This document shows, piece after piece, positions 24,056-32,771 of a stretch of 35,498 bases of DNA (position 1 is its first letter; the number at the start of each line of letters is the position of its first letter). This DNA comes from an uncultured Clostridia bacterium. Its GTDB lineage: Bacteria > Bacillota_I > Bacilli_A > RF39 > UBA660. Under the pieces are notes generated by a model. That model was not told the origin of the DNA. It searched no databases and was given only the letters and a program-made list of their open reading frames with translations. The stretch is from positions 1 through 35,498 of the forward strand of contig CAMNBS010000003.1 of assembly GCA_946533175.1 (NCBI GenBank), in the 5' to 3' direction. A program made the translations under genes and the position numbers.

Positions 24056-24937
24056 TTATATAGGTAACGATTGCCTGTTATTAACTTTATTTTCTATATA
24101 TTCAAGATTATTAAATGATTTATTATTTTTTAATAGTTCCATTTGCTTTCTAGCAATGTTATTTAATCTAATAAGTCTTTCACTTTGCGTTATTTTCATT
24201 TCAATTAATTCAGCATTGATATTTTCCAGATTGTTTAAAATTACCAAATGAAGTAAATCTGTATAATCTCTAATATTTCCTTTATCTGCAATTTTAGGAT
24301 TACCTTCTCTCCATTCTTTAGCAGTCATACCAAATAAGGCAACATTTAAAACATCGGCTTCTTCTGCATAAACATATTTTTTTTGTTTTTCAGTTAGAGT
24401 TGGAACTATTATACTTTTAATAGCATCAGTATGAACTACATAACTAACTTTTGCTAATACTCTATTAGCATGCCAATCAATTTTCTTCTGATAGGCTTCA
24501 TTTTTCTTTAATCTTTGAAATTCTTGAATTACATATAGTTTAAATTCTGGGCTTAGCCAACTTGCAAACTCAAAAGCAATATCTGAATCAGCAAACGTTC
24601 CACCATCATATCTACCTGATTTTGATATAATTCCAATAGCATTCGTTTCTCTTATCCATTTTTGAGGCGACATTTTAAAAGTATTGCTTCCAGCTTCATT
24701 TTTAAACGTATCGAATTTGCCCCCTTTAAAATTTTCATTATGTATACTTTCCCATAATCCTAAATATGAAATTACTTCTTTGCTTCTCATCCAATCCCTA
24801 ATAGGAAGTCTTGGTTCATCATTATCTGCATATCTTGCTAAATCAGTTAGTGAAATATATTCTTTATTTTCAATTATTAAAACACCAATTTTACGGTCTT
24901 TTACTATAAATTCAGTTTTAATATTGTCTTTATTCAT
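24056..24937 (-). CDS. KilA-N domain protein, probably of phage origin
   Basis: A 293-residue protein. Residues about 10-130 form a KilA-N domain (EYISLTDLARYADNDEPRLPIRDWMRS, GRYDGGTFADSDIAFEFASWLSPEFKLYVIQEFQRLK), a DNA-binding-type module common in phages and large DNA viruses. The C-terminal half (about 150-285) contains TEKQKKYVYAEEADVLNVALFGMTAKEWRE and a helical end. AAAGGATG lies before the ATG. No integrase, repressor or other phage gene is adjacent; it is a single gene between prfB and lysS with its own terminator. Role unknown: stray cargo, or a domesticated regulator. Confidence 0.85.
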   Translation of the reverse strand: MNKDNIKTEFIVKDRKIGVLIIENKEYISLTDLARYADNDEPRLPIRDWMRSKEVISYLGLWESIHNENFKGGKFDTFKNEAGSNTFKMSPQKWIRETNAIGIISKSGRYDGGTFADSDIAFEFASWLSPEFKLYVIQEFQRLKKNEAYQKKIDWHANRVLAKVSYVVHTDAIKSIIVPTLTEKQKKYVYAEEADVLNVALFGMTAKEWREGNPKIADKGNIRDYTDLLHLVILNNLENINAELIEMKITQSERLIRLNNIARKQMELLKNNKSFNNLEYIENKVNNRQSLPI

Positions 24938-25314
24938 AACTCACATCCTTTCTATAATTGAATAAAGTTTCTTTAATTATTTATTCTATCATAAAATTGA
25001 TCATTTAAATTAATAATTGTATAATTATCTCTCAAAATCTTCACTTTCTTTCCACAAAAAAAATCAATTCCATTTGTAGAATTGATTTTTATTAATAAAT
25101 TGAACCAAAATTAAACAAGACTATTTAATAGTGGAGATGAGTTACAATAAAAACAAACAAAATATCACTCAATAAATGTCAACTTTGTTTTACCAAAGTT
25201 TAGCTAAACCATTTTTTTAGTTAATTTATCTTGATATATAAAGTATAGTATATTTTTCATATGCTTTCGTATTATTCTGTCATTTTACAATTTACCTTTA
25301 AAATTGACCAATCT
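24938..25314. other. 377-base non-coding stretch between the KilA-N gene and lysS
   Basis: The longest gene-free stretch of the window. It holds a terminator-like hairpin at 25056-25090, a 7-bp hairpin AACTTTG/CAAAGTT at about 25180-25200, and a 12-base palindrome GTTTAGCTAAAC directly beside it. I see only trivial reading frames (12 and 18 codons) without good ribosome sites. It may be the long 3' end of the lysS transcript, a small RNA, or the scar of an insertion that brought the KilA-N gene. Confidence 0.5.
25056..25090 (-). terminator. Distal terminator downstream of lysS
   Basis: A 12-bp perfect stem (AAAAATCAATTC/GAATTGATTTTT) with an 8-base loop and a T run on the minus strand. It lies about 225 bases past the lysS stop, unusually far for this window. 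The plus-strand side also has T residues, so it may work in both directions. Confidence 0.7.
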
Positions 25315-26787
25315 TTATTTATTATCAATTTGACGCATTAATGGGAATAGAACAACATCACGAATAGATGGTACATCATAGATTAACATTAATAATCGAT
25401 CTATTCCAAAACCAAGACCAGATATTGGTGGCATACCTTGTTCCATTGCTCCCATAAATCCTTCATCAACTTCCATTGTTTCTTCATCACCTTGTTCTTT
25501 AGCTAGTAATTGGTCTTCAAAAGCTTGACGTTGAATTATTGGATTAACAAGTTCAGAATATGCCTTACATAATTCCGTTCCACCAGCAACAACTTGAAAT
25601 ACATCAATAATACGACTATCATTATCATTACGACGGGCAAGTGGTATTAAAACTGCAGGATAATTATAAATAACAGTTGGTTCAACTATACCAGCACGAA
25701 TTGTTCTTTTATAAACGAAATCAATAATTTGACTTAATGAATAATAATCTTCTAAATCTTTATTAGTAAATAATCCCTTTTCAACAATTTTCTTTTTTAA
25801 TTCTTCAGGATTATCAATAGCTAAAAAATCAAATCCTAATATTTCTCTTAATTTTTCAACATAATTAATTCGAGTAAATTCTTTACCAAAATCTAAAGTA
25901 TTACCGCGATAAGTAATCGTTGTTGTTCCAACAAGTTCCATCATTAAACTTCGAATAAAGTTTTGATAAAATTTTAAATTATCTTCAAAATTCCAATATG
26001 AAGCATACCATTCAACTTGAGTGAATTCTTGTAAATGTTCTGTATCCATTCCTTCATTACGGAAACATTTTGCTACTTCATATACACGATGAAATCCTCC
26101 TGAAATACACTGCTTTAAGTATGTTTCAGGTGCAATACGTAAGTTTAAATCCATATCTAGAGCATTATGATGGGTATAAAATGGTCGAGCTGCTGCACCA
26201 CATACTGCTGTTTGCATAATTGGCGTTTCAACTTGTAAAAATTCATTTTCACCTAAATATTTATGAATAAATGAATATAATCTACTTCTACCTAAAAACA
26301 CTTTACGAGATTCTTCATTTGATATTAAATCAACATATCTTTCACGATAACGATCTTCAATATCTGTTAAGCCATGAAACTTTTCAGGAAGTGGCTTTAA
26401 TGCTTTACCTAAAAAAGTAAAATCATCAGCACGAAGAGTCTTTTCACCTGTTTGAGTAGTAAACATTTCCCCCTCTACACCAAGAAAATCTCCAACATCA
26501 ATCATTGATTTAAAAAAACTATATTTTTCTTCACCAACCAAGTCAATTTTAATAGATACCTGTAAACTTCCTTCTAAATCTCGAATACGTAAAAAAGATA
26601 ACTTACCCATTTTACGCATAAAAACGATTCTTCCTGCTACACGAACATCTTTCTCCCCATCTGGTAGATTAATCGCTTCATGTAAACGATGTGTAATTTC
26701 ATATCTTTCAGGATATGGATTACAAATTTTTTTAATTTCCTCTAATTTTTCTCTTCTAACAATTTCTTGTTCTGTTAATTCTCTCAT
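25315..26787 (-). CDS. lysS: Lysyl-tRNA synthetase, class II
   Basis: A 490-residue class IIb enzyme. The N-terminal OB-fold for anticodon binding (about 50-160, VRVAGRIVFMRKMGKLSFLRIRD) is followed by the catalytic core with motif 1 (QVETPIMQ), motif 2 (YEVAKCFRNEGMDTEHLQEFTQVEWY) and motif 3 (GLGFGIDRLLMLIYD). I start at the ATG at 26787, which has GAGG upstream, not at an in-frame TTG nine codons earlier that overlaps the RDD gene. It is the last gene of a dusB-RDD-lysS operon; dusB next to lysS is common in Firmicutes. Confidence 0.97.
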   Translation of the reverse strand: MRELTEQEIVRREKLEEIKKICNPYPERYEITHRLHEAINLPDGEKDVRVAGRIVFMRKMGKLSFLRIRDLEGSLQVSIKIDLVGEEKYSFFKSMIDVGDFLGVEGEMFTTQTGEKTLRADDFTFLGKALKPLPEKFHGLTDIEDRYRERYVDLISNEESRKVFLGRSRLYSFIHKYLGENEFLQVETPIMQTAVCGAAARPFYTHHNALDMDLNLRIAPETYLKQCISGGFHRVYEVAKCFRNEGMDTEHLQEFTQVEWYASYWNFEDNLKFYQNFIRSLMMELVGTTTITYRGNTLDFGKEFTRINYVEKLREILGFDFLAIDNPEELKKKIVEKGLFTNKDLEDYYSLSQIIDFVYKRTIRAGIVEPTVIYNYPAVLIPLARRNDNDSRIIDVFQVVAGGTELCKAYSELVNPIIQRQAFEDQLLAKEQGDEETMEVDEGFMGAMEQGMPPISGLGFGIDRLLMLIYDVPSIRDVVLFPLMRQIDNK

Positions 26788-26797
26788 AATTTCCTCA

Positions 26798-27439
26798 CTA
26801 TTTTTCTTCAACAATTTCCCCTTCTATTTGTTCTTCATCTTTTATATTAATAATTTTAGTATTTCCTAATAAATCATGTAAACCCCTTCCATCTTCGCGA
26901 TATAGCATAAAGATAAAAGATAAAAGCATAGTTACCAATAAAAGATTACTTGAAAGACTATCATATTTTATAAAAGCCTCTTTTTCTAATGTACTAATTA
27001 AAATGACGTCTATCGCATTAAATAAAATCATATTAATAATTATACTTCTTAAGAAATAATTAAATATTGTTAATTTCTTATTATTAGCACTTGTAATCTT
27101 TATTTTTACAATATATTTACCTAAGGTTATACCATGGCAGAAATAACACATAATTACATAATAAACAATCGATACACCAAGAGTTATTACAGTTACTGGA
27201 ACACTTTCTTTACTCATACTATAACTAATATCTTTTAATTCATTATTATATTCTTCAGAAGTAATTTCTTCATTTGTTCTTTTTTCTACTAAATCAATCA
27301 TTTTTTGAACTTCAGCTTCATATTTATTATCATTACCTGTAATAATAATAGCTAATATTCCTGATAAAATAACAACAATTAAAAAATCAATGCCATAGGC
27401 AATTACTCGCTTATATAAATATGGTTTTTTCTTATTCAT
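26798..27439 (-). CDS. RDD family membrane protein
   Basis: A protein of about 213 residues. The RDD signature opens the membrane region (YLYKRVIAYGIDFLIVVILSG), with two more helices near 95-115 and 135-155, and a helix near 165-180. A hydrophilic loop rich in Glu and Lys (about 40-75) lies between the first and second helix. The C-terminus is acidic. RDD proteins have no fixed function; some transport ions or compatible solutes. AAGGAG stands before tandem ATG codons at 27442 and 27439; I use the second for spacing. It overlaps the end of dusB by eight bases. Confidence 0.82.
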   Translation of the reverse strand: MNKKKPYLYKRVIAYGIDFLIVVILSGILAIIITGNDNKYEAEVQKMIDLVEKRTNEEITSEEYNNELKDISYSMSKESVPVTVITLGVSIVYYVIMCYFCHGITLGKYIVKIKITSANNKKLTIFNYFLRSIIINMILFNAIDVILISTLEKEAFIKYDSLSSNLLLVTMLLSFIFMLYREDGRGLHDLLGNTKIINIKDEEQIEGEIVEEK

Positions 27440-28412
27440 CATAGTTCTCCTTAAAATCATTTAATAAATTAATTATATCACATACTCTATTCGCTTGATA
27501 GACTTTTTCTTTAATAAGATTACTATTTTTTAAACCTTTTAAATACCAAGCAATATGATTTCTAATTTCCAAACAGACTAATTTTTCAGGTTTAATCTTA
27601 CTTAAATAATCCAAATGTTTTAATGCCATATCTATTTTTTCTTTATACGTACGTTTCCGTGGCAGACCACCATTTTTTAAAAAGATATTAATATCACTCA
27701 CAAGCCAAGGATTACCCAATACACCGCGACCAACCATAATAAGATCACAACCTGTCTCATCAAGCATTCTTTTAGCATCATATACATCTTTAATATCCCC
27801 ATTACCAATCACTGGAATACTAACACTTTCTTTAACCTTCTTAATAAGACTCCAATCAGCTGTTCCACTATAACCTTGACTTCTAGTTCTTGGATGAATA
27901 CAAATAGCTTTAGCACCAGCTTTTTCACATATTTTTGCCACTTCACATGCATTAATACTATTTTTATCCCAACCACTTCTTATCTTAACAGTTACAGGAC
28001 ATTTAACCGCTTCACATACACTTTTAACAATAGAATATATTTTATCTGGATTTTTCAAAAGGGCACTACCAGCTTGAGATTTAACTGCTACTTTTGGAAC
28101 AGGACACCCCATATTAATATCAATAATATCTGGTTTCATTTCTTTTTCAATATATTTTGCAGCTTTAACAAAAGTTTCTTCATCACTACCAAAAATTTGT
28201 TGCGTAATAGGTCTTTCTACTTCTTCCATAAATAACATATCTTTTGTTTTATTATTTCCATAAAAGATTGCCTTATCACTAACCATTTCAGCATATATTA
28301 AAGCAGCTCCTTCTTCTTTAATTATTTTACGAAAAGCACTATTACATATTCCTGCCATAGGAGCTAAAACTACTTTACCATTAATACAAACATTACCAAT
28401 TTTAATACACAT
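27432..28412 (-). CDS. dusB: tRNA-dihydrouridine synthase (DusB family)
   Basis: A 326-residue flavoenzyme that reduces uridines in the D-loop of tRNA with FMN and NADPH. Visible landmarks are the flavin-binding VVLAPMAGICNSAFR, the catalytic Cys in INMGCPVPKV, VTVKIRSGWD, CIHPRTRSQGYSGTADW, PVIGNGDI and the phosphate-binding MVGRGVLGNPWL. The C-terminal helical tRNA-binding domain is complete. I start at the ATG at 28412, with GGTGAT four bases upstream, eight codons inside the longest frame. It is the first gene of the operon with the RDD gene and lysS; a TATAAT with a poor -35 lies upstream. Confidence 0.95.
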   Translation of the reverse strand: MCIKIGNVCINGKVVLAPMAGICNSAFRKIIKEEGAALIYAEMVSDKAIFYGNNKTKDMLFMEEVERPITQQIFGSDEETFVKAAKYIEKEMKPDIIDINMGCPVPKVAVKSQAGSALLKNPDKIYSIVKSVCEAVKCPVTVKIRSGWDKNSINACEVAKICEKAGAKAICIHPRTRSQGYSGTADWSLIKKVKESVSIPVIGNGDIKDVYDAKRMLDETGCDLIMVGRGVLGNPWLVSDINIFLKNGGLPRKRTYKEKIDMALKHLDYLSKIKPEKLVCLEIRNHIAWYLKGLKNSNLIKEKVYQANRVCDIINLLNDFKENYDE

Positions 28413-28482
28413 ATTATCACCCATGTATACGCCCAATAAAGCGTTTTTGAATTAATGACCATATTATACTATAAAAAATAAT

Positions 28483-28510
28483 AAAAAAAAAGAGTTAACT
28501 TAATAACTCT
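28483..28510 (-). terminator. Terminator after the LysM lipoprotein gene
   Basis: A 7-bp stem AGAGTTA/TAACTCT, a 6-base loop and eight T on the minus strand, overlapping the stop codon. Confidence 0.8.
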
Positions 28511-28967
28511 ATTTTGCGGCATAATTATAGATTATTTGATCAACTTCAATTAGATCAATATTCTTAATACCATTATACTTTGCTAACTTGTAGCAATTAA
28601 CATGCCATGTTCTAGCAATTAAACTTAAGGTATCTCCCCATACTACTTTATAACTCTTAGCTCCACGTGATGAATTAATTCTAGTGTTTTCTTTCCATTC
28701 AACACCATTTCTCTTTAATAATTTAACAGTTTTTTTTGTAGTATTAGAAGCATTTGAATTATTATTAGTATTATTGGCATTATTATTGTTGTTACTATTG
28801 TTATTAGTTTGACCTTCTTGTTTTCCTGTTTCATTTTGTTTTTGTCCTTCTTGTGACTCAGGTTTCTTTTCATCTTCATTAGGATCCTTTTCACAACCAG
28901 CAGCAATAACCAAAGTAAATACTAACAATAAACTTAAGAAAAATGTACTAAGTTTCTTTGAATTCAT
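28509..28967 (-). CDS. LysM-domain lipoprotein with an Asn-rich linker
   Basis: A 152-residue predicted lipoprotein. The signal peptide ends in the lipobox LVIAAGC with the lipidated C25. A Glu/Lys/Gln-rich stretch (26-53) and an Asn-rich linker (about 54-77) lead to one C-terminal LysM domain (about 104-149: YKVVWGDTLSLIARTWHVNCYKLAKYNG), which binds peptidoglycan sugar chains. With no catalytic domain, it may tether the membrane to the wall or present partners. SafA-type coat assembly proteins also use LysM but are not lipoproteins. It is monocistronic; a possible promoter (TTGCTT-18-TATATT) lies upstream. Confidence 0.85.
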   Translation of the reverse strand: MNSKKLSTFFLSLLLVFTLVIAAGCEKDPNEDEKKPESQEGQKQNETGKQEGQTNNNSNNNNNANNTNNNSNASNTTKKTVKLLKRNGVEWKENTRINSSRGAKSYKVVWGDTLSLIARTWHVNCYKLAKYNGIKNIDLIEVDQIIYNYAAK

Positions 28968-29040
28968 AATGTTCCCCCAATCTGTTATTTTTCACATATT
29001 CAATATACCATATTTTATAGATGAAAAGCAAATACTTGAC

Positions 29041-29057
29041 ATATTATGACATAATAT
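29041..29057. repeat. 17-base palindrome between ftsH and the lipoprotein gene
   Basis: ATATTATG-A-CATAATAT, a perfect inverted repeat just downstream of the ftsH terminator and upstream of the lipoprotein promoter region. Possibly an operator; no repressor can be assigned. Confidence 0.4.
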
Positions 29058-29060
29058 ATT

Positions 29061-29088
29061 AAAAAAGAGCCTATTTATTAAGCTCTTT
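29061..29088 (-). terminator. Terminator after ftsH
   Basis: A 7-bp stem AAAGAGC/GCTCTTT, an 11-base loop and a T tail on the minus strand, overlapping the ftsH stop codon. Confidence 0.8.
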
Positions 29089-31023
29089 AATCAATTCTTC
29101 TTTAGTCATTTTACTATAACCTTTAATTCCAGCCTCTTGAGCTTTTTCACGAAGTTCTTCAAGAGATAAATCATTTAAAGAAGTATCATCAGGTAATTCA
29201 CCATGTTCTTCTAGATAAAGAATTTCTTCATGGGTTAATGTTTCTTTTTCTAATAAAGCATTAGCGATTAGATGAACTAAATCAATATTATCTTTCAATA
29301 TCTTAGTGGCATTTTTGTAACATTCATCCATTATTTTACGGATTTCAATATCTATTTCATGAGCAACTGTATCGGAGAAATTTCTTGTTTTATTATAATC
29401 TCTTCCAATGAAAACACTTTCACTTTGTTGTTCTAATTGAACAGGACCAAGATCACTCATACCATATTCAGTAACCATTGCACGAGCTATTTTAGTAGCC
29501 TTTTCAAAGTCATTATGAGCTCCTGTAGTTATTTCACCAAAGTTTATTTCTTCGGATACACGACCACCTAATAAACCTGTAATTTGTTCTAATAATTCTG
29601 TTTTAGTTTGTGTATACTTCTCTTCTTTTGGAACCATCATCGCATATCCACCAGCATAACTTCTTGGAATAATAGTTACCTTTTGAACATCATTAGCACT
29701 ATTTAATTTAAGTCCTAATACAACGTGTCCTGCTTCATGATGAGCAACCATATTACGTTCTTTTTCAGTATATTTCTTACTTACTTTAGCAGGTCCCATC
29801 AAAACACGGTCTGTTGCTTCATCTATTTCACTCATCGTAATAAACTCTTTGTTACGTCGTACTGCAAGTAAAGCAGCTTCATTAAGTAAATTTTCAAGGT
29901 CAGCACCACTAAATCCTGGCGTACGTTTTGCTAAATTTGCTAATTTAATATTTTTATCTAAAATCTTATTTCTTGCATGAACCTCAAGTATTTCTTCACG
30001 ACCTTTAACATCAGGTAAATTAACAGTTACTTGACGATCAAATCTTCCTGGTCTCAAAAGAGCAGGATCCAAAACATCAGCACGGTTAGTAGCAGCTATA
30101 ATAATAATTCCTTCATTAGCACCAAAACCATCCATTTCCGTTAATAATTGGTTAAGAGTTTGTTCTCTTTCATCATGGCCACCACCAAGACCTGTTCCAC
30201 GTTGACGACCAACTGCATCAATCTCATCAATAAATATTAAACATGGAGCATTATTTTTAGCTTGTTTAAACATATCACGAACACGACTAGCTCCAACACC
30301 AACAAACAATTCAACGAAATCAGAACCACTAATATAATAAAATGGAACATTAGCTTCTCCAGCAACTGCCCTAGCAAGTAATGTTTTACCAGTTCCAGGA
30401 GGACCAACAAGTAATACACCTTTAGGAATTCTTGCTCCTAATTTTTGAAATTTCTTTGGATTTTTTAAGAAATCAATTAATTCTTTAACTTCTTCTTTTT
30501 CTTCTTTTAATCCAGCTACATCTTTAAATGTAACTTTATTACGACTATCTGATAATCTAGCACGACTCTTTCCAAAATCAAATGAACGGTTAGCACCACC
30601 AGCTTGTCTACTTAAGAAATATATTCCTCCACCAACAATAATTAATATTGGTAAAAAATTAACTAAAATAACTAACAATGTACTAGAACTTGGATCTTTA
30701 TTTACTTTAATAATGTAATCATATTTTTCATAACCATCTACTAAATCCTTAACAACTTCATCAGAAAGTGGAGCTGTTACTTTAAATGATTCATTTTCTT
30801 TATAATCCTTTAATTTACCTTCAATATAGTAAACTCCCCCATCATTACTAGGAGTTACATCAATATTGGTAACTTTTCCTTCAGATACTTTATTCATAAA
30901 CTCATTAAAAGTTAAATTATTTACTTTAACACTCATGACTTTATACATATAAAATAATACAACCATTAATCCAATTAACAGAATATATGGTAAAACATTT
31001 TTCTTGACATCTTTTTTATTCAT
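29071..31023 (-). CDS. ftsH: ATP-dependent zinc metalloprotease FtsH, with a SAP/Rho_N-like tail
   Basis: A 650-residue membrane AAA protease that degrades misfolded membrane and regulatory proteins. Two membrane helices (about 10-28 and 115-137) enclose a small outer domain. The AAA module has Walker A GPPGTGKT (207-214), Walker B LIFIDEIDAVG and the second region of homology ATNRADVLDPALLRPGRFDR. The M41 zinc site HEAGH lies near 430. The last 35 residues (SLEELREKAQEAGIKGYSKMTKEELIKELNK) look like a SAP or Rho_N-type helix-extension-helix, unusual for FtsH. GGAGAG precedes the ATG. It is 12 bases downstream of tilS; hpt, usually between them, is absent. Confidence 0.97.
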   Translation of the reverse strand: MNKKDVKKNVLPYILLIGLMVVLFYMYKVMSVKVNNLTFNEFMNKVSEGKVTNIDVTPSNDGGVYYIEGKLKDYKENESFKVTAPLSDEVVKDLVDGYEKYDYIIKVNKDPSSSTLLVILVNFLPILIIVGGGIYFLSRQAGGANRSFDFGKSRARLSDSRNKVTFKDVAGLKEEKEEVKELIDFLKNPKKFQKLGARIPKGVLLVGPPGTGKTLLARAVAGEANVPFYYISGSDFVELFVGVGASRVRDMFKQAKNNAPCLIFIDEIDAVGRQRGTGLGGGHDEREQTLNQLLTEMDGFGANEGIIIIAATNRADVLDPALLRPGRFDRQVTVNLPDVKGREEILEVHARNKILDKNIKLANLAKRTPGFSGADLENLLNEAALLAVRRNKEFITMSEIDEATDRVLMGPAKVSKKYTEKERNMVAHHEAGHVVLGLKLNSANDVQKVTIIPRSYAGGYAMMVPKEEKYTQTKTELLEQITGLLGGRVSEEINFGEITTGAHNDFEKATKIARAMVTEYGMSDLGPVQLEQQSESVFIGRDYNKTRNFSDTVAHEIDIEIRKIMDECYKNATKILKDNIDLVHLIANALLEKETLTHEEILYLEEHGELPDDTSLNDLSLEELREKAQEAGIKGYSKMTKEELIKELNK

Positions 31024-31035
31024 AATTTCTCTCCT

Positions 31036-32361
31036 TTATAAACATTTAAATATTATATCACATTTATCGCTCTTTAGTCTATTATATTTTGATTTTTTTA
31101 TTTTAGGAATCCAAACAATTGTATCTTTAGCATCAACAACAATTGGCCATAAATCCCTTTTTTTACGATCAACCTTCGCATTAATCAAGATATCACTAAC
31201 TTTTTTAGTCCCATTCATATTTTTTATACTCATTCGATCACCTTCTCTTCTTGTTCGAACTCGAAGAGGTAAAGTAATATCACTACTTGAAAGACGCAAA
31301 ACATCATTACCATCAGTACTACATTCATCAACTTTTTTAATAGTCATATTATTAGGTAAAAATACTTCATTAGATAATTCAATATCATATGGCATTAAAA
31401 GACTACTTTCTTTCATAAAATAAACTTTATTATATTCTTTAACAACAATAAAATCATTTGGTAAATTATATTTAGCACTAGCTTTTTTACTATTAATTAA
31501 TTGAAGTACTAAATCAACATGTCGATCATCTATTTCCATAATATCATCACGATATAATGAAGAAAAAATATAATCAATAATTCTCTTTCCAAGAACAATA
31601 TCTATTTTTTTAAATAAAGTTACATCAATAATACCATCAACATATATATTTTGCATTTCCTTTTTAGCAAGACGTTCAATTAAATCATCAGCTTCCATTA
31701 AAGTCCTACTAAACTTCATAAATTTCTTATGAACTAGTTTATCTTCTTCTTTTAAGAATGGTAAAACATGCATTCGGTATCTATTTCTCGTATACTTTTC
31801 TTTATAATTACTTTGATCTATTCGATAAGGTATTTTCTTTTCTTTATCAAATAAAGCAATTTCATCTTTAGTAACAAAAGTTAAAGGCCTAACAATACGA
31901 TAATTTCCCATTAATATATTATTACTAAATCCACTATATCCCTTTAATGTCGAACCTCTTACTATACGCATAAGAATAGTTTCTATTAAATCATCACCAT
32001 GATGACCCGTCATTAAATAATTTGCCCCATATTTATTAATTAATTCTTCATAATACTTATAACGAATATTACGTGCCTCATTATGAAAATTATCATCACC
32101 ATATTTATCAATAATCATACTTTCAAAACAAATACTATTATCACAACAATATTTTTCTAAAAATTCCTTTTCCTCATAGCTTTCTTTACGAACATTATGA
32201 TTAACATGAGCAACAATAATATTAAACCCAATACTCTTTTTTAAATCATTTAAAATATAGAGAAGAGCCATGGAATCAGGTCCTGCTGATACACCAACAA
32301 CAATAATGTCTTCTTTTTTTAATTTTATATCATTAATCAAAAAATTATACACTTCATTCAT
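31036..32361 (-). CDS. tilS: tRNA(Ile)-lysidine synthase
   Basis: A 441-residue enzyme that attaches lysine to the wobble cytidine of the CAU tRNA-Ile, allowing it to read AUA. AUA codons are plentiful in this genome. The N-type ATP pyrophosphatase P-loop reads VVGVSAGPDSMALLYIL (near 21-37); the GHHGDDLIETILMRIVRG region (about 115-132) and the C-terminal lysidine-specific domain (LRVRTRREGDRMSIKNMNGTKKVSDILIN) are present. AAAGGA precedes the ATG. It leads a tilS-ftsH operon with a strong promoter. The Firmicute order divIC, tilS, ftsH is kept. Confidence 0.96.
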   Translation of the reverse strand: MNEVYNFLINDIKLKKEDIIVVGVSAGPDSMALLYILNDLKKSIGFNIIVAHVNHNVRKESYEEKEFLEKYCCDNSICFESMIIDKYGDDNFHNEARNIRYKYYEELINKYGANYLMTGHHGDDLIETILMRIVRGSTLKGYSGFSNNILMGNYRIVRPLTFVTKDEIALFDKEKKIPYRIDQSNYKEKYTRNRYRMHVLPFLKEEDKLVHKKFMKFSRTLMEADDLIERLAKKEMQNIYVDGIIDVTLFKKIDIVLGKRIIDYIFSSLYRDDIMEIDDRHVDLVLQLINSKKASAKYNLPNDFIVVKEYNKVYFMKESSLLMPYDIELSNEVFLPNNMTIKKVDECSTDGNDVLRLSSSDITLPLRVRTRREGDRMSIKNMNGTKKVSDILINAKVDRKKRDLWPIVVDAKDTIVWIPKIKKSKYNRLKSDKCDIIFKCL

Positions 32362-32380
32362 AACTTTTTCCTTTGTTATT

Positions 32381-32409
32381 ATTGTACATAAAGTAAAACT
32401 TTATATCAA
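32381..32409 (-). promoter_or_regulatory. Promoter of tilS-ftsH with an inverted repeat in the spacer
   Basis: TTGATA, 17 bases, TACAAT on the minus strand. The spacer contains a near-complete inverted repeat, ATAAAGT-TTT-ACTTTAT (32388-32404), which could bind a regulator of the protease operon. Confidence 0.7.
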
Positions 32410-32428
32410 GTAATTTAATTAAAATTTT

Positions 32429-32458
32429 AAAAAAACCTAATCATTATTTTGATTAGGT
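32429..32458 (-). terminator. Terminator after divIC
   Basis: A 9-bp perfect stem ACCTAATCA/TGATTAGGT, a 6-base loop and seven T on the minus strand, including the divIC stop codon. Confidence 0.85.
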
Positions 32459-32754
32459 ATTCTTATTATTAATTCACCATCTTTTGAATAAAAATATTTC
32501 TCGCGAGCATAACGAGCTAAATAATCACTATCTTGTAGTTTTATTATCTCATTATTTAAAGCTTCTTCATCTTCTTTCAAAACAACCATTTTTTGTTCTA
32601 ATTCATGTTCTTCACGATATTTATCAACTATTTCACGAACTACACTTAACACACTAACAAATACTGAAATAATTATAGCAACAGAAAAAAAGCCAAAAAC
32701 AAGTACACGTCTAGCATTTTTTTTCATTACTACTTTTCTTTTGCCTTTTTTCAT
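32437..32754 (-). CDS. divIC: Septum formation initiator DivIC (FtsB-like)
   Basis: A 105-residue bitopic protein: a very basic cytoplasmic N-terminus, one membrane helix (about 19-40), a coiled coil (about 45-75, REEHELEQKMVVLKEDEEALNNEI) and the family end DSDYLARYAREKYFYSKDGELIIRIP. DivIC joins FtsL and DivIB at the division septum. I start at the ATG at 32754, with GGGAGAG upstream; the longest frame adds nine codons that lie in the promoter region. The place between yabQ and tilS is the standard Firmicute order, although the S1-domain gene and spoIIE usually found nearby are missing. Confidence 0.92.
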   Translation of the reverse strand: MKKGKRKVVMKKNARRVLVFGFFSVAIIISVFVSVLSVVREIVDKYREEHELEQKMVVLKEDEEALNNEIIKLQDSDYLARYAREKYFYSKDGELIIRIPNQNND

Positions 32755-32771
32755 ACTACTCTCCCACCATA

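Noticed and set aside
25137..25260. Two tiny frames in the intergenic stretch (12 codons on plus, 18 on minus)
   Set aside because: Too short and without well-spaced ribosome sites; chance is the simplest explanation.
25091..25314. T-box or other riboswitch near lysS
   Set aside because: The structured stretch is downstream of lysS, not upstream, and no T-box core is visible.
28741..28810. Repeat array resembling a CRISPR
   Set aside because: It is an Asn-codon low-complexity tract in a gene, with no spacers.
31004..31423. Plus-strand frame of 139 codons antisense to tilS
   Set aside because: It is antisense to a conserved enzyme and its composition reflects the complementary codons.
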